In this document: piece by piece, positions 6,933 through 14,275 of the stretch
Position numbering within the stretch: the first letter of the stretch is position 1
Layout of the letters: each line of letters begins with the position of its first letter
NCBI GenBank assembly: GCA_027485075.1
Contig: JAIXRT010000106.1
Coordinates: 1 to 14,360 of the forward strand
Reading direction: 5' to 3'
Origin: Cytophagaceae bacterium
Lineage (GTDB): Bacteria > Bacteroidota > Bacteroidia > Cytophagales > Spirosomataceae
DNA: 14,360 nucleotides
Notes under the pieces: generated by a model
Told to the model about the DNA's origin: nothing
Databases searched by the model: none
Seen by the model: the letters and a program-made list of their open reading frames with translations, nothing else
Made by a program: the position numbers and the translations under genes

Positions 6933-8647
6933 TAATGTGAATCTCGTGTAACAACAGATCCAGAACCACCCTTTAAGAAATCAAAATCAGCTCCTTTATC
7001 AGGTTGTTCAATATGATCAATGAATAAACTCACATATCCGCGCGGATGCGTTGGCGGCACTAACGGTTGGGCTAATTTTCGTGCAGCTAATTCTTCCTCA
7101 GAAACTTCCCAATTTATGGACCGATTTTCCACATCTAATGAAATGTAATCACCATTTTGAACCCAATTCAAAGGCCCTCCAGCGGCTGATTCAGGCGAAA
7201 CATGCAATATGACCGTTCCGAAACCCGTACCACTCATACGCCCATCAGAAATACGCACCATGTCTTTTACCCCTTTTTCAAGTAGTTTTTTTGGTATTCC
7301 CATGTTGCCAACTTCAGCCATTCCAGGATATCCTTTCAAACCTACATTTTTTAGCACCATGACCGAGTTTTCATCGATATCCAAGTCTGGTAAATCAATT
7401 CGCGCGTGATAATCTTCAATATTTTCAAAAACGACCGCTTTCCCACGATGCTTAAATAATTCAGGAGAGGCAGCTGAAGGTTTCAACACAGCTCCTTGAG
7501 GGGCTAAATTTCCATGTACCACGGCAATTCCTGAATCAGGCTTGAATGGTTCTGCGAATGACGAAATAATAGTAGGATCATAAATAGGTGTATCCGCAAT
7601 ATTTTCACCAATAGTCTTGCCATTAACTGTTATGCTGGACGTATGCAAATGTTCCTTCATTTGATTCATTAAAGCTGGCAAACCACCTGCGTAATACAAA
7701 TCTTCCATGAAATGCTCACCAGATGGCTGAATATTAGCCAATAATGGAATATTCAAAGAGAACTTATCAAAATCATCTAAGTGCAAATCCACGCCAATAC
7801 GACCAGCAATGGCCAACAAGTGAATCACAAAGTTCGTTGATCCACCTGTAGCCGCATTGACACGAATCGCATTTTCAAATGCTTGTCGAGTTAAAACCTT
7901 GGACATTTTCAAATCCTCATTGACCATCTCGACAATTCGACGACCAGAATGCTGCGCCAAAACCTTGCGACGTACATCAGCTGCAGGAATAGCCGCATTT
8001 TGAGGTAAACTTAAGCCTAAAGCTTCCACCATCGTAGCCATCGTCGAAGCCGTACCCATCACAGCACAATGTCCAGGCGTACGTGCCATACAAGCTTCCG
8101 CTTCAATAAATTCCTTTTGAGATAATTCACCCAGTTTATAGGCTTCAGCAAATCGCCACACATCCGATGTTCCTATTTCCTTGCCTTTAAATTTACCCTT
8201 CATCATCGGCCCACCTGAGATAACCAAGGTAGGTAAATCTACGCTACTTGCTCCCATCACGAGGGAGGGAGTGGTTTTATCACAACCACACATTAAGACA
8301 ACACCATCCACTGGATTTGCGCGAATAGACTCTTCCACGTCCATACTCGCCAAATTGCGATATAACATGGCCGTAGGCTTGATCAACGTTTCACCCAATG
8401 ACATCACAGGAAATTCCACTGGAAATCCACCTGCCTCTATAACACCTTTCTTAACAAATTCAGCTAATTCTCTAAAATGGGCATTACATGGTGTCAATTC
8501 TGACCACGTATTGCAAATACCAATAACCGGCTTCCCTTGAAAATAATCATCAGGTATACCTTGGTTTTTCATCCACGCACGGTAGATAAAGCCATCTTTT
8601 CCAGTTTTTCCAAACCACTGTTGGGAACGCAATTTTGAATTACTCAT
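6932..8647 (-). CDS. IlvD/Edd-family sugar-acid dehydratase (probable L-fuconate or pentonate dehydratase)
   Basis: A 571-aa member of the IlvD/Edd family, very close in layout to Rhizobium L-arabinonate dehydratase. It opens with KLRSQQWF and ends in a conserved RDSH tail. Three cysteines match the [2Fe-2S] ligands of that enzyme: Cys54 (LTPCN), Cys122 (GCDKT) and Cys194 (PGHC). Lys124 in GCDKT corresponds to the carbamylated, Mg-binding lysine, and Ser472 in SDGRMSG to the catalytic serine. The family dehydrates aldonates at C2-C3 to 2-keto-3-deoxy acids. The four other steps of L-fucose oxidation lie on the facing operon and lack a dehydratase, so L-fuconate (or D-arabinonate) is the best guess. 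L-arabonate, D-xylonate or galactonate are alternatives. Branched-chain amino acid synthesis is unlikely, as no ilv or leu gene is nearby. It overlaps its upstream neighbour by 8 bp. Confidence 0.85.
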   Translation of the reverse strand: MSNSKLRSQQWFGKTGKDGFIYRAWMKNQGIPDDYFQGKPVIGICNTWSELTPCNAHFRELAEFVKKGVIEAGGFPVEFPVMSLGETLIKPTAMLYRNLASMDVEESIRANPVDGVVLMCGCDKTTPSLVMGASSVDLPTLVISGGPMMKGKFKGKEIGTSDVWRFAEAYKLGELSQKEFIEAEACMARTPGHCAVMGTASTMATMVEALGLSLPQNAAIPAADVRRKVLAQHSGRRIVEMVNEDLKMSKVLTRQAFENAIRVNAATGGSTNFVIHLLAIAGRIGVDLHLDDFDKFSLNIPLLANIQPSGEHFMEDLYYAGGLPALMNQMKEHLHTSSITVNGKTIGENIADTPIYDPTIISSFAEPFKPDSGIAVVHGNLAPQGAVLKPSAASPELFKHRGKAVVFENIEDYHARIDLPDLDIDENSVMVLKNVGLKGYPGMAEVGNMGIPKKLLEKGVKDMVRISDGRMSGTGFGTVILHVSPESAAGGPLNWVQNGDYISLDVENRSINWEVSEEELAARKLAQPLVPPTHPRGYVSLFIDHIEQPDKGADFDFLKGGSGSVVTRDSH

Positions 8648-9287
8648 GAGTTATATTTTCTAGGTCTAAAGTCTTTTTTAATATAAAACTTTGGTCTTTG
8701 CCAAAGGAATAATAGCATGCCCGATATCCATTACCAAAATCCGCATAGGGGTCATTGGCATACTTTACTAAGCGTACTAAACTACTCTTTTCAAAATAAA
8801 GCGAATCTCCACCTACATACCCAAAGGCTTGTCGGCCCTTTAAAGTTGGGAAAGAAATCTCACGAACATGTCCTGAACCATATTCAAAAGCCAAAATTTG
8901 AGTTCGTTTACTTGCATTTTGACCATAGATCCAAAATTCAGGCAACTGGTTCCCATTTAAATCAGAAGCTAAAATTTGCTTCACCGGCCAAGTAATCTTT
9001 TTCGAGAATATCAGTTGGCTACTTTTATAAACTTCAAAAACATTCGAATCTACCTTGGCTTCAAAATCTTCAATAAACGCATTAATGACCGCGGACTCCC
9101 CAGCGATTGTTGCGCTTGAATCGGGCTGAGATTGTAGTCTTAATGAGTCAGCAAACCCGCTAGCCATTAAATTGTCTTCAAGACTAACCTCTGCATTTGA
9201 TTGCTGATCATGCGCAGCGATAAACCAAAAGAGAAACCCTAAGGCAGTTAAAAGACCAAGAAATAATAGGCTTTTAAGCATGCGCAT
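8640..9287 (-). CDS. Membrane-anchored protein with PliI-like (lysozyme-inhibitor-like) domain
   Basis: A 215-aa protein without an obvious name. Residues about 4-25 form one hydrophobic segment (signal peptide or N-terminal anchor), then a low-complexity polar linker, then a C-terminal domain from about residue 95. That domain has an acidic loop, SDLNGNQLPEFWIY, followed by a beta-rich stretch with GYVGGDSLYF and SLVRLV, then YYSF and ILKKTL near the end. The order and spacing recall the PliI family of periplasmic inhibitors of I-type lysozyme. The SGSY-type loop that plugs lysozyme in known PliI is not visible here (the position reads GQNASKR), so an inhibitor role is doubtful. The acidic loop could also be a single FG-GAP-like calcium site. 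It overlaps the PatB gene by 14 bp and the dehydratase gene by 8 bp, so it belongs to the operon. Location is probably periplasmic. The family assignment is from memory of the pattern, not a search. Confidence 0.5.
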   Translation of the reverse strand: MRMLKSLLFLGLLTALGFLFWFIAAHDQQSNAEVSLEDNLMASGFADSLRLQSQPDSSATIAGESAVINAFIEDFEAKVDSNVFEVYKSSQLIFSKKITWPVKQILASDLNGNQLPEFWIYGQNASKRTQILAFEYGSGHVREISFPTLKGRQAFGYVGGDSLYFEKSSLVRLVKYANDPYADFGNGYRACYYSFGKDQSFILKKTLDLENITHE

Positions 9288-10404
9288 GTACCACTTGTTG
9301 AATAATTGAAATTGCTCTTTCTAACTGTACACGTGGACATGCAAAATTTAAACGTATAAAATCCCCACCTTTAAACTGTTCTCCCCGTAACACATGTAAT
9401 CCTGCATCAAACAAACGCTTTTGAAAATCACCATGTAGATTTTCATCGTAGCCAATCCAAGCTAAATAGGTCGCTTCCAAGGGTAACATAGATAAACCAG
9501 GCAAAGCATTCACTTCGTCTAAAAGTAACTCATGATTAGCCCGCAAGTAGGGTAGCAATGATTCCATCCAATCCGATGACATCGTCAACGAAGTCTCCAT
9601 CACCTCAATACTATGTCGAGTAAGCATGGGAAAGAAACCAAACGTCTTTTTTGTAAATGCATCGCGTATATTTTTATCTGGGATAATCGCCACGGCACCA
9701 CCTATACCAGCTGTATTGTAGGCCTTAGAAGTTGCAAAGAAATTAACATCACTAGCGATACACTGATGTTTAGTTTGTGAACTAATCTGCAAATCAGCAT
9801 GAATTTCATCAGAAACTATCAAGCAATCGTATTCGGCACATAACGTACGAATCCGCTCAATTTCTTGCGAATTAAATACCGTACCCCCTGGATTATGTGG
9901 GTTACAAAAAAGAAATACTTTGGGGCCTTTTTTTAGTGCTAATTCAAACGCTTCGAAATCAAAAGTCCAGCGATTTCCCTCTTGAACCATCGGAAACGTG
10001 ATTAAAGGTCGATCGACCCAGCCAGCCAATAAATGAAATGGATGATATACAGGAACAGCAGTTAATATACCATCCGCTGGAGTTGTAAACGCTGCACAAG
10101 CAGCAGCAATACCCGGAACGATACCCGGAATCCAAACTTGCCAGTCTAATGAGGTATCCCAACCGTAATCCCGGCTAATTTTAGCTTGCAAAGCCACTTT
10201 CAGGGATTCAGGGACAATCGCATAACCCAAAACAGCATGATCGGTTATTCGGTTTAACGTAGCTAAAATTTCATCCGCGACAGGAAAATCCATATCAGCT
10301 ACCGGCATAGGCAACATCCCTGAAGCAGGGTAGGATACGTTATCCCACTTAAAACTACTAGTATTCGTACGATCAATTACCTGATCAAAGTTGTATTTTT
10401 TCAT
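9274..10404 (-). CDS. PatB/MalY-type PLP-dependent C-S lyase / aminotransferase
   Basis: A 376-aa fold-type I PLP enzyme. It has the short N-terminus MKKYNFD and WD typical of PatB/MalY proteins, MPVADMDF (33-40), CNPHNPGG (167-174), SDEIHADL with Asp199 holding the PLP nitrogen, SKAYNTAG with the Schiff-base Lys227, and RLNFACPR near the C-terminus with the carboxylate-binding arginine. PatB and MalY cleave the C-S bond of cystathionine or cysteine conjugates, giving pyruvate, ammonia and a thiol; aminotransferase activity is an alternative. It is cytoplasmic. Its ATG overlaps the stop of the amidase gene by 4 bp (ATGA), and the next gene begins inside its 3' end. MalY of Escherichia coli also binds the maltose regulator MalT, which is a curious parallel to the amylase at the head of this operon, but I see no MalT here. 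Confidence 0.82.
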   Translation of the reverse strand: MKKYNFDQVIDRTNTSSFKWDNVSYPASGMLPMPVADMDFPVADEILATLNRITDHAVLGYAIVPESLKVALQAKISRDYGWDTSLDWQVWIPGIVPGIAAACAAFTTPADGILTAVPVYHPFHLLAGWVDRPLITFPMVQEGNRWTFDFEAFELALKKGPKVFLFCNPHNPGGTVFNSQEIERIRTLCAEYDCLIVSDEIHADLQISSQTKHQCIASDVNFFATSKAYNTAGIGGAVAIIPDKNIRDAFTKKTFGFFPMLTRHSIEVMETSLTMSSDWMESLLPYLRANHELLLDEVNALPGLSMLPLEATYLAWIGYDENLHGDFQKRLFDAGLHVLRGEQFKGGDFIRLNFACPRVQLERAISIIQQVVHAHA

Positions 10405-11177
10405 TGCTTAAAAATAGGTCTAAATGCCGAAACACCAATAAATTGTCGGTGCGTTTTCAAGTAATCTCCTAACGTCTGCTTACTGACCATCACGCGCTTA
10501 AACTCTTGTGATGCATGCAGTAAATATACTTTTCCATCTTTACGGTAGACCATTCCGGTATGCAAAAAATCTATCGCAGGATTTTTAGAAACTAATCCTA
10601 CCAAATCTCCTGATTCTAATAAGGGCAATAAACGATCAACAAGGGCATTTGGCGTAAAATAAAAATCTCTTTTTGCCAATTCACTTTCTCGCGAACGAAG
10701 CAAAGCCAGGTTAATTTGTCCATGCTGTTTCGAAGCTAGGTAATTACTCAAAAATGAAAATGATTTGGGTAATTTCTGGAGCATATCTTGCGTACCTAGC
10801 AATGGGTAACCCAACTGCCTCATGGCGTCCGAAAAATAATGGTATCGTTTTTCGTATTGTACCGAATCACCAGCATAGCGAAAATGTACCAAAGCGGTAC
10901 GATATCCAGACTCATCGCCCGCAGCATGTACCAAGGCCAACGAATTTTCAATAAATGTTACACAATCAAAGGATGTTAAATCAGCTACGAGTTCTTCAGG
11001 ATTGGAACTAGACAAGGCATTAGCTCGATAAGGCTTACCTATAAACTGTAAACCTACACGAGTCAAATCATGATTACTTCGGGTTTCTTGAATAGCCAAA
11101 CGTAAAGCAGGAGTGACTTGACCCAACGCTGAATAAAAACTACAAAGCAAGAAGAGGACTACTTTTCGCGAATCCAT
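10401..11177 (-). CDS. DUF1460 N-acetylmuramoyl-L-alanine amidase-like protein
   Basis: A 258-aa exported protein of the DUF1460 branch of NlpC/P60-type cysteine peptidases. A signal peptide is seen at residues 1-19 (hydrophobic VVLFLLCSF, likely cleavage at SALG/Q). The catalytic cysteine is Cys72 in SFDCVTFIEN, and the histidine His206 in FLHTGMVY, followed by LLHAS with His221. Structural and biochemical work on Bacteroides members showed a specific amidase acting on anhydro-muropeptides, cutting between the muramoyl sugar and L-alanine. A role in periplasmic cell-wall recycling is therefore likely. Its start lies 19 bp inside the MFS gene and its stop overlaps the PatB start by 4 bp. Together with the M19 dipeptidase and the D-amino acid enzyme on the other strand it suggests peptide salvage from peptidoglycan. 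That link is inference. Confidence 0.83.
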   Translation of the reverse strand: MDSRKVVLFLLCSFYSALGQVTPALRLAIQETRSNHDLTRVGLQFIGKPYRANALSSSNPEELVADLTSFDCVTFIENSLALVHAAGDESGYRTALVHFRYAGDSVQYEKRYHYFSDAMRQLGYPLLGTQDMLQKLPKSFSFLSNYLASKQHGQINLALLRSRESELAKRDFYFTPNALVDRLLPLLESGDLVGLVSKNPAIDFLHTGMVYRKDGKVYLLHASQEFKRVMVSKQTLGDYLKTHRQFIGVSAFRPIFKQ

Positions 11178-12481
11178 AAAACACTGATTGCTCCCGCGAT
11201 AAAAAATACACCTGCCATAACAATCGCATAGATCGCATTTCCATTGTAAAAATACTTAACAATGGAACCACCTATAATTCCATTCACAATCTGTGGAACC
11301 GTAATAAAGAAATTGAAAATCCCCATATAAACCCCCATTTTAGACATGGGGATAGAACCTGCCAATAAAGCATATGGCATCGCTAAGATACTTGCCCAGG
11401 CCATACCTACACCCACCATGCTCAAGATTAGCATTTGAGGATCTTGAATAAAATAGATCGAAATCAAACCCATACCACCAGCCGTTAACGAGAAAGCATG
11501 CGTAGCTTTATTTCCTAAGAAAGTAGCAATACGAGGCAAAAAGGCAGCATAAACAGCCGACACCCCACTGTAAACCCCGAAAATAATGCCTACCCAGTTG
11601 GCCGCATCCTGATAGCCTGCGGACTGATGATCATTTAAATCCAATCCATACACGTGATGGGCAATGGCCGGAGTTGAAAAAACCCACATCGAAAACAAAC
11701 CAAACCAAGAGAAAAACTGAACAACACCCAACTGACGCATGGTTGTAGGCATTTCCTTGATATATCGAAACACAGAAACAAGGGTATCCTCTTTTCCTTC
11801 CGTCTCAAAACCCATTGCCTCACGCTCCTCAGGAGAGTATTCTTTCGTACCTACAATCGTCCAAATAATAGCTGCGATAAAGACAAAAGCGCCTACATAA
11901 AAGGAGAACCGTACATTATCTGGAATTTGACCGGGTTCTGCTAATTTTGAAACGTCCATCCATTCGCCTAAAATATAAGGTAACCAGGAACCCACCACAG
12001 CCCCAATTCCAATTAAAAATGTCTGAATTGAGAAACCCAACGTATTTTGTTCCTCTGGTAAATTATCTGCTACTAAAGCTCGGAAAGGTTCCATGGCCAC
12101 ATTGAATGAAGCATCCATCATCATCAGAATACCAGCACCCACAATCATCGGAGGCAGATAACCCGCTAAAGCACCCGCATGTGGAAAAAATAATAGGGCA
12201 GAGGCCGCCAAAATGGCACCCGTAAGAAAGAAAGGTTTACGACGACCCAAGCCATTCCACGTACGATCCGAGTAAAAACCGATGATTGGTTGAATCAACA
12301 TACCTGTTAGTGGAGCGGCCAACCAGAACCATGATAATTGTTCGACATCCGCACCAAAACTTTGTAAGATTCGTGAGGCATTTCCATTCTGCAAGGCAAA
12401 GCCAAATTGAATACCTAAAAAGCCAACACTCATATTAAAAATCTGACCTAAGGATAAGTGTGGTTTTGTTAATTTTTTCAT
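11159..12481 (-). CDS. MFS sugar transporter (SLC45/GPH-like)
   Basis: A 440-aa inner-membrane carrier with about 12 hydrophobic segments. After the second helix the loop reads GFYSDRTWNGLGRRKP (68-83), the MFS signature between helices 2 and 3 (DR-x-GRR). The N-terminal segment QIFNMSVGFLGIQFGFALQ and the W-FWLAAPLTG helix resemble the SLC45-type sucrose/maltose carriers that lie beside GH13 enzymes in many Bacteroidota. A charged cytoplasmic loop near 210-240 (EREAMGFETEGKED) separates the two halves. The gene begins 3 bp after the amylase stop, so uptake of amylase products (maltose or glucose) by proton symport is the best guess. It does not look like the FucP L-fucose permease. It extends 19 bp into the start of the amidase gene. 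Confidence 0.82.
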   Translation of the reverse strand: MKKLTKPHLSLGQIFNMSVGFLGIQFGFALQNGNASRILQSFGADVEQLSWFWLAAPLTGMLIQPIIGFYSDRTWNGLGRRKPFFLTGAILAASALLFFPHAGALAGYLPPMIVGAGILMMMDASFNVAMEPFRALVADNLPEEQNTLGFSIQTFLIGIGAVVGSWLPYILGEWMDVSKLAEPGQIPDNVRFSFYVGAFVFIAAIIWTIVGTKEYSPEEREAMGFETEGKEDTLVSVFRYIKEMPTTMRQLGVVQFFSWFGLFSMWVFSTPAIAHHVYGLDLNDHQSAGYQDAANWVGIIFGVYSGVSAVYAAFLPRIATFLGNKATHAFSLTAGGMGLISIYFIQDPQMLILSMVGVGMAWASILAMPYALLAGSIPMSKMGVYMGIFNFFITVPQIVNGIIGGSIVKYFYNGNAIYAIVMAGVFFIAGAISVLWIREK

Positions 12482-12484
12482 GGT

Positions 12485-14275
12485 TTATAAATTAAATATC
12501 AAAGCGCTATTTGCGGGAATATAAATCTTGTTTCCTGTCAACCGAGGAGCTTCCGAGGTACTCGGCGGTGTAAAATAGGTGTTTTTGACTAATTTGAATG
12601 ATTTTACCTGCATCATGTCAAGCGCTAATGTTGGCAACTGAATCGTAAACTCATGCCCTTGCTTCGCATCGAAATTTGTCACAATTAACAGTTTTTCCTT
12701 GGCTGTATAGCGTAAAAAAGAATACAGATGTTTGGCATCATACGTAGCATCCTGCGCATATTGTAAATCAAAAAATGCGCCCTGTTGGATCGCCTCCGAA
12801 CTATGAACCTTCTTAAATAATTGTTGATAAAATTGATCAATCTCCTTCTCCGATTCTGTTAGTAAACCACCATCGAATTTCCCGCCATTCATCCAGCGCT
12901 GATGCGTTTCTACACGCCAGAAATCAAACATCGAACTACGATCATCTGCTTCATTATATCCTTCAATCTCATTCGCTTTTTCACCAAACTCTTGTCCCAT
13001 GTAAATCATTAATGGACCATCATGTAACGTTGAAGTCACGACCATTCCAGGAATAGTTGACCAAAAATTATTGGCTGCAAACGCGGGGGTATTCAATCGA
13101 TGTTCATCATGATTCTCTAAAAACCGTAACATATGTTTAGCAAATTCACCTGATTCGTTTTGCCAAACACGCGTTATATCAGCTGTAGTTGCCTCTGGCT
13201 TTTGTTGCATTAAGCGTCGAATGCCATCATACAAACCTACTTTGTCGTATAAATAATCGAATCCACCTTTAAATATATAGTCTTTATACAAGTTAGGTTG
13301 ATAAATCTCTGCGATGAAAACAACTTGCTTGTGCTTGTTTTTAATCTTTGGAATCGCATACGACCAAAACTCGACTGGCACCATCTCTGCCATATCACAC
13401 CGAAATCCATCTACGCCTAAATTTGCCCAATAATTCAATACATCGACCATTTTGAGCCATGTATCGGGAATTGGATCAAAATGTGTTGTATTACCATGCT
13501 GATAATCTACCCCATAATTCAACTTCACTGTTTCAAACCAATCGTTTATGGAAGGTTGTGAATTAAACACATTATTCCCAGATACTTTGGCAGGAATCTC
13601 TGTAAATGGAATTGTAACAGGCACAGGCGGATGAACGCCTTCAGGCACTGAAAATTGGGTACCTGGTAAATAATAAAAATTATTCGAGGGGGCAAATGAG
13701 ACCTGATTGTTATCCTGCGTACCAAAATCAACGACTCCAGCAGGCTTTTGATCAGAATGATATTGCCTCGCTAAGTGATTAGGGACAAAATCGATGACCA
13801 GTTTGATACCGGTTTCATGAAAGCGGGCCAACATAGCCTTGAATTCATCCATACGTTTCGCTGGATTATCGGCTAAAAATGGATTTACATCATAGTAATC
13901 CTTGATGGCGAATGGGGAACCTGCCCGACCTTTCACCACAGATGGATGATCTAAAGGCGAACCAAATGCTGTCAAATCCTCCATGGTCGCATGTTCGATC
14001 AAACCCGTTGCATACACATGCGTAATACCTTTTGCTTTAAGAGCCTTTAATGCTTTGGATGAGATATCCTTGAATTTGGTCACTCCATTTTGTTGAGCCG
14101 ATCCATTGCGAACCAAATTTGTATTGGTGTTTCCCCACAGGTGAAACATCATTTGGTACACAATAAATTTAGCGGAAGGATTCGTAGCGGCAGGCATATT
14201 AGATTGGGAATTCAAATTAGGCGATAGGCCAAAGCAGGCCAAAAACAAAAATAAATAACGGGTAAATCGTAGCAT
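12485..14275 (-). CDS. Secreted GH13-family alpha-amylase-type enzyme
   Basis: A GH13 glycosidase. Starting at the ATG at 14275 gives 596 aa with a clear signal peptide (MLRFTRYLFLFLACF, likely cleavage before or near LNSQ). An in-frame ATG at 14299 adds eight residues and weakens the signal, so I prefer 14275. In 596-aa numbering the conserved regions are DFVPNH (162-167), GFRCDMAE with nucleophile Asp294, FIAEIY with acid/base Glu323, and ENHDEH with Asp390. The part between regions I and II is long (about 125 residues) and includes an Asn/Pro-rich stretch (PPVPVTIPF) typical of an enlarged domain B. The C-terminus ends in a short beta domain. It should cut alpha-1,4-glucans outside the cytoplasm, with products taken up by the MFS carrier 3 bp downstream. 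Subfamily and product pattern are not clear from sequence. It is the first gene of the minus operon. Confidence 0.85.
   Translation of the reverse strand: MLRFTRYLFLFLACFGLSPNLNSQSNMPAATNPSAKFIVYQMMFHLWGNTNTNLVRNGSAQQNGVTKFKDISSKALKALKAKGITHVYATGLIEHATMEDLTAFGSPLDHPSVVKGRAGSPFAIKDYYDVNPFLADNPAKRMDEFKAMLARFHETGIKLVIDFVPNHLARQYHSDQKPAGVVDFGTQDNNQVSFAPSNNFYYLPGTQFSVPEGVHPPVPVTIPFTEIPAKVSGNNVFNSQPSINDWFETVKLNYGVDYQHGNTTHFDPIPDTWLKMVDVLNYWANLGVDGFRCDMAEMVPVEFWSYAIPKIKNKHKQVVFIAEIYQPNLYKDYIFKGGFDYLYDKVGLYDGIRRLMQQKPEATTADITRVWQNESGEFAKHMLRFLENHDEHRLNTPAFAANNFWSTIPGMVVTSTLHDGPLMIYMGQEFGEKANEIEGYNEADDRSSMFDFWRVETHQRWMNGGKFDGGLLTESEKEIDQFYQQLFKKVHSSEAIQQGAFFDLQYAQDATYDAKHLYSFLRYTAKEKLLIVTNFDAKQGHEFTIQLPTLALDMMQVKSFKLVKNTYFTPPSTSEAPRLTGNKIYIPANSALIFNL

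Noticed and set aside
8181..8540. Plus-strand open frame of 119 codons inside the dehydratase gene
   Set aside because: It mirrors a strongly conserved coding region and has no recognisable domain, signal or spacing that suggests translation.
6932..8647. Dihydroxy-acid dehydratase IlvD of branched-chain amino acid synthesis
   Set aside because: The sequence follows the L-arabinonate-type branch (LRSQQWF start, RDSH end, matching Cys/Lys/Ser positions), and no ilv or leu genes are near.
11159..12481. L-fucose permease FucP
   Set aside because: The loop and helix patterns match SLC45/GPH-like carriers, and the gene is paired with an amylase rather than the fucose genes.
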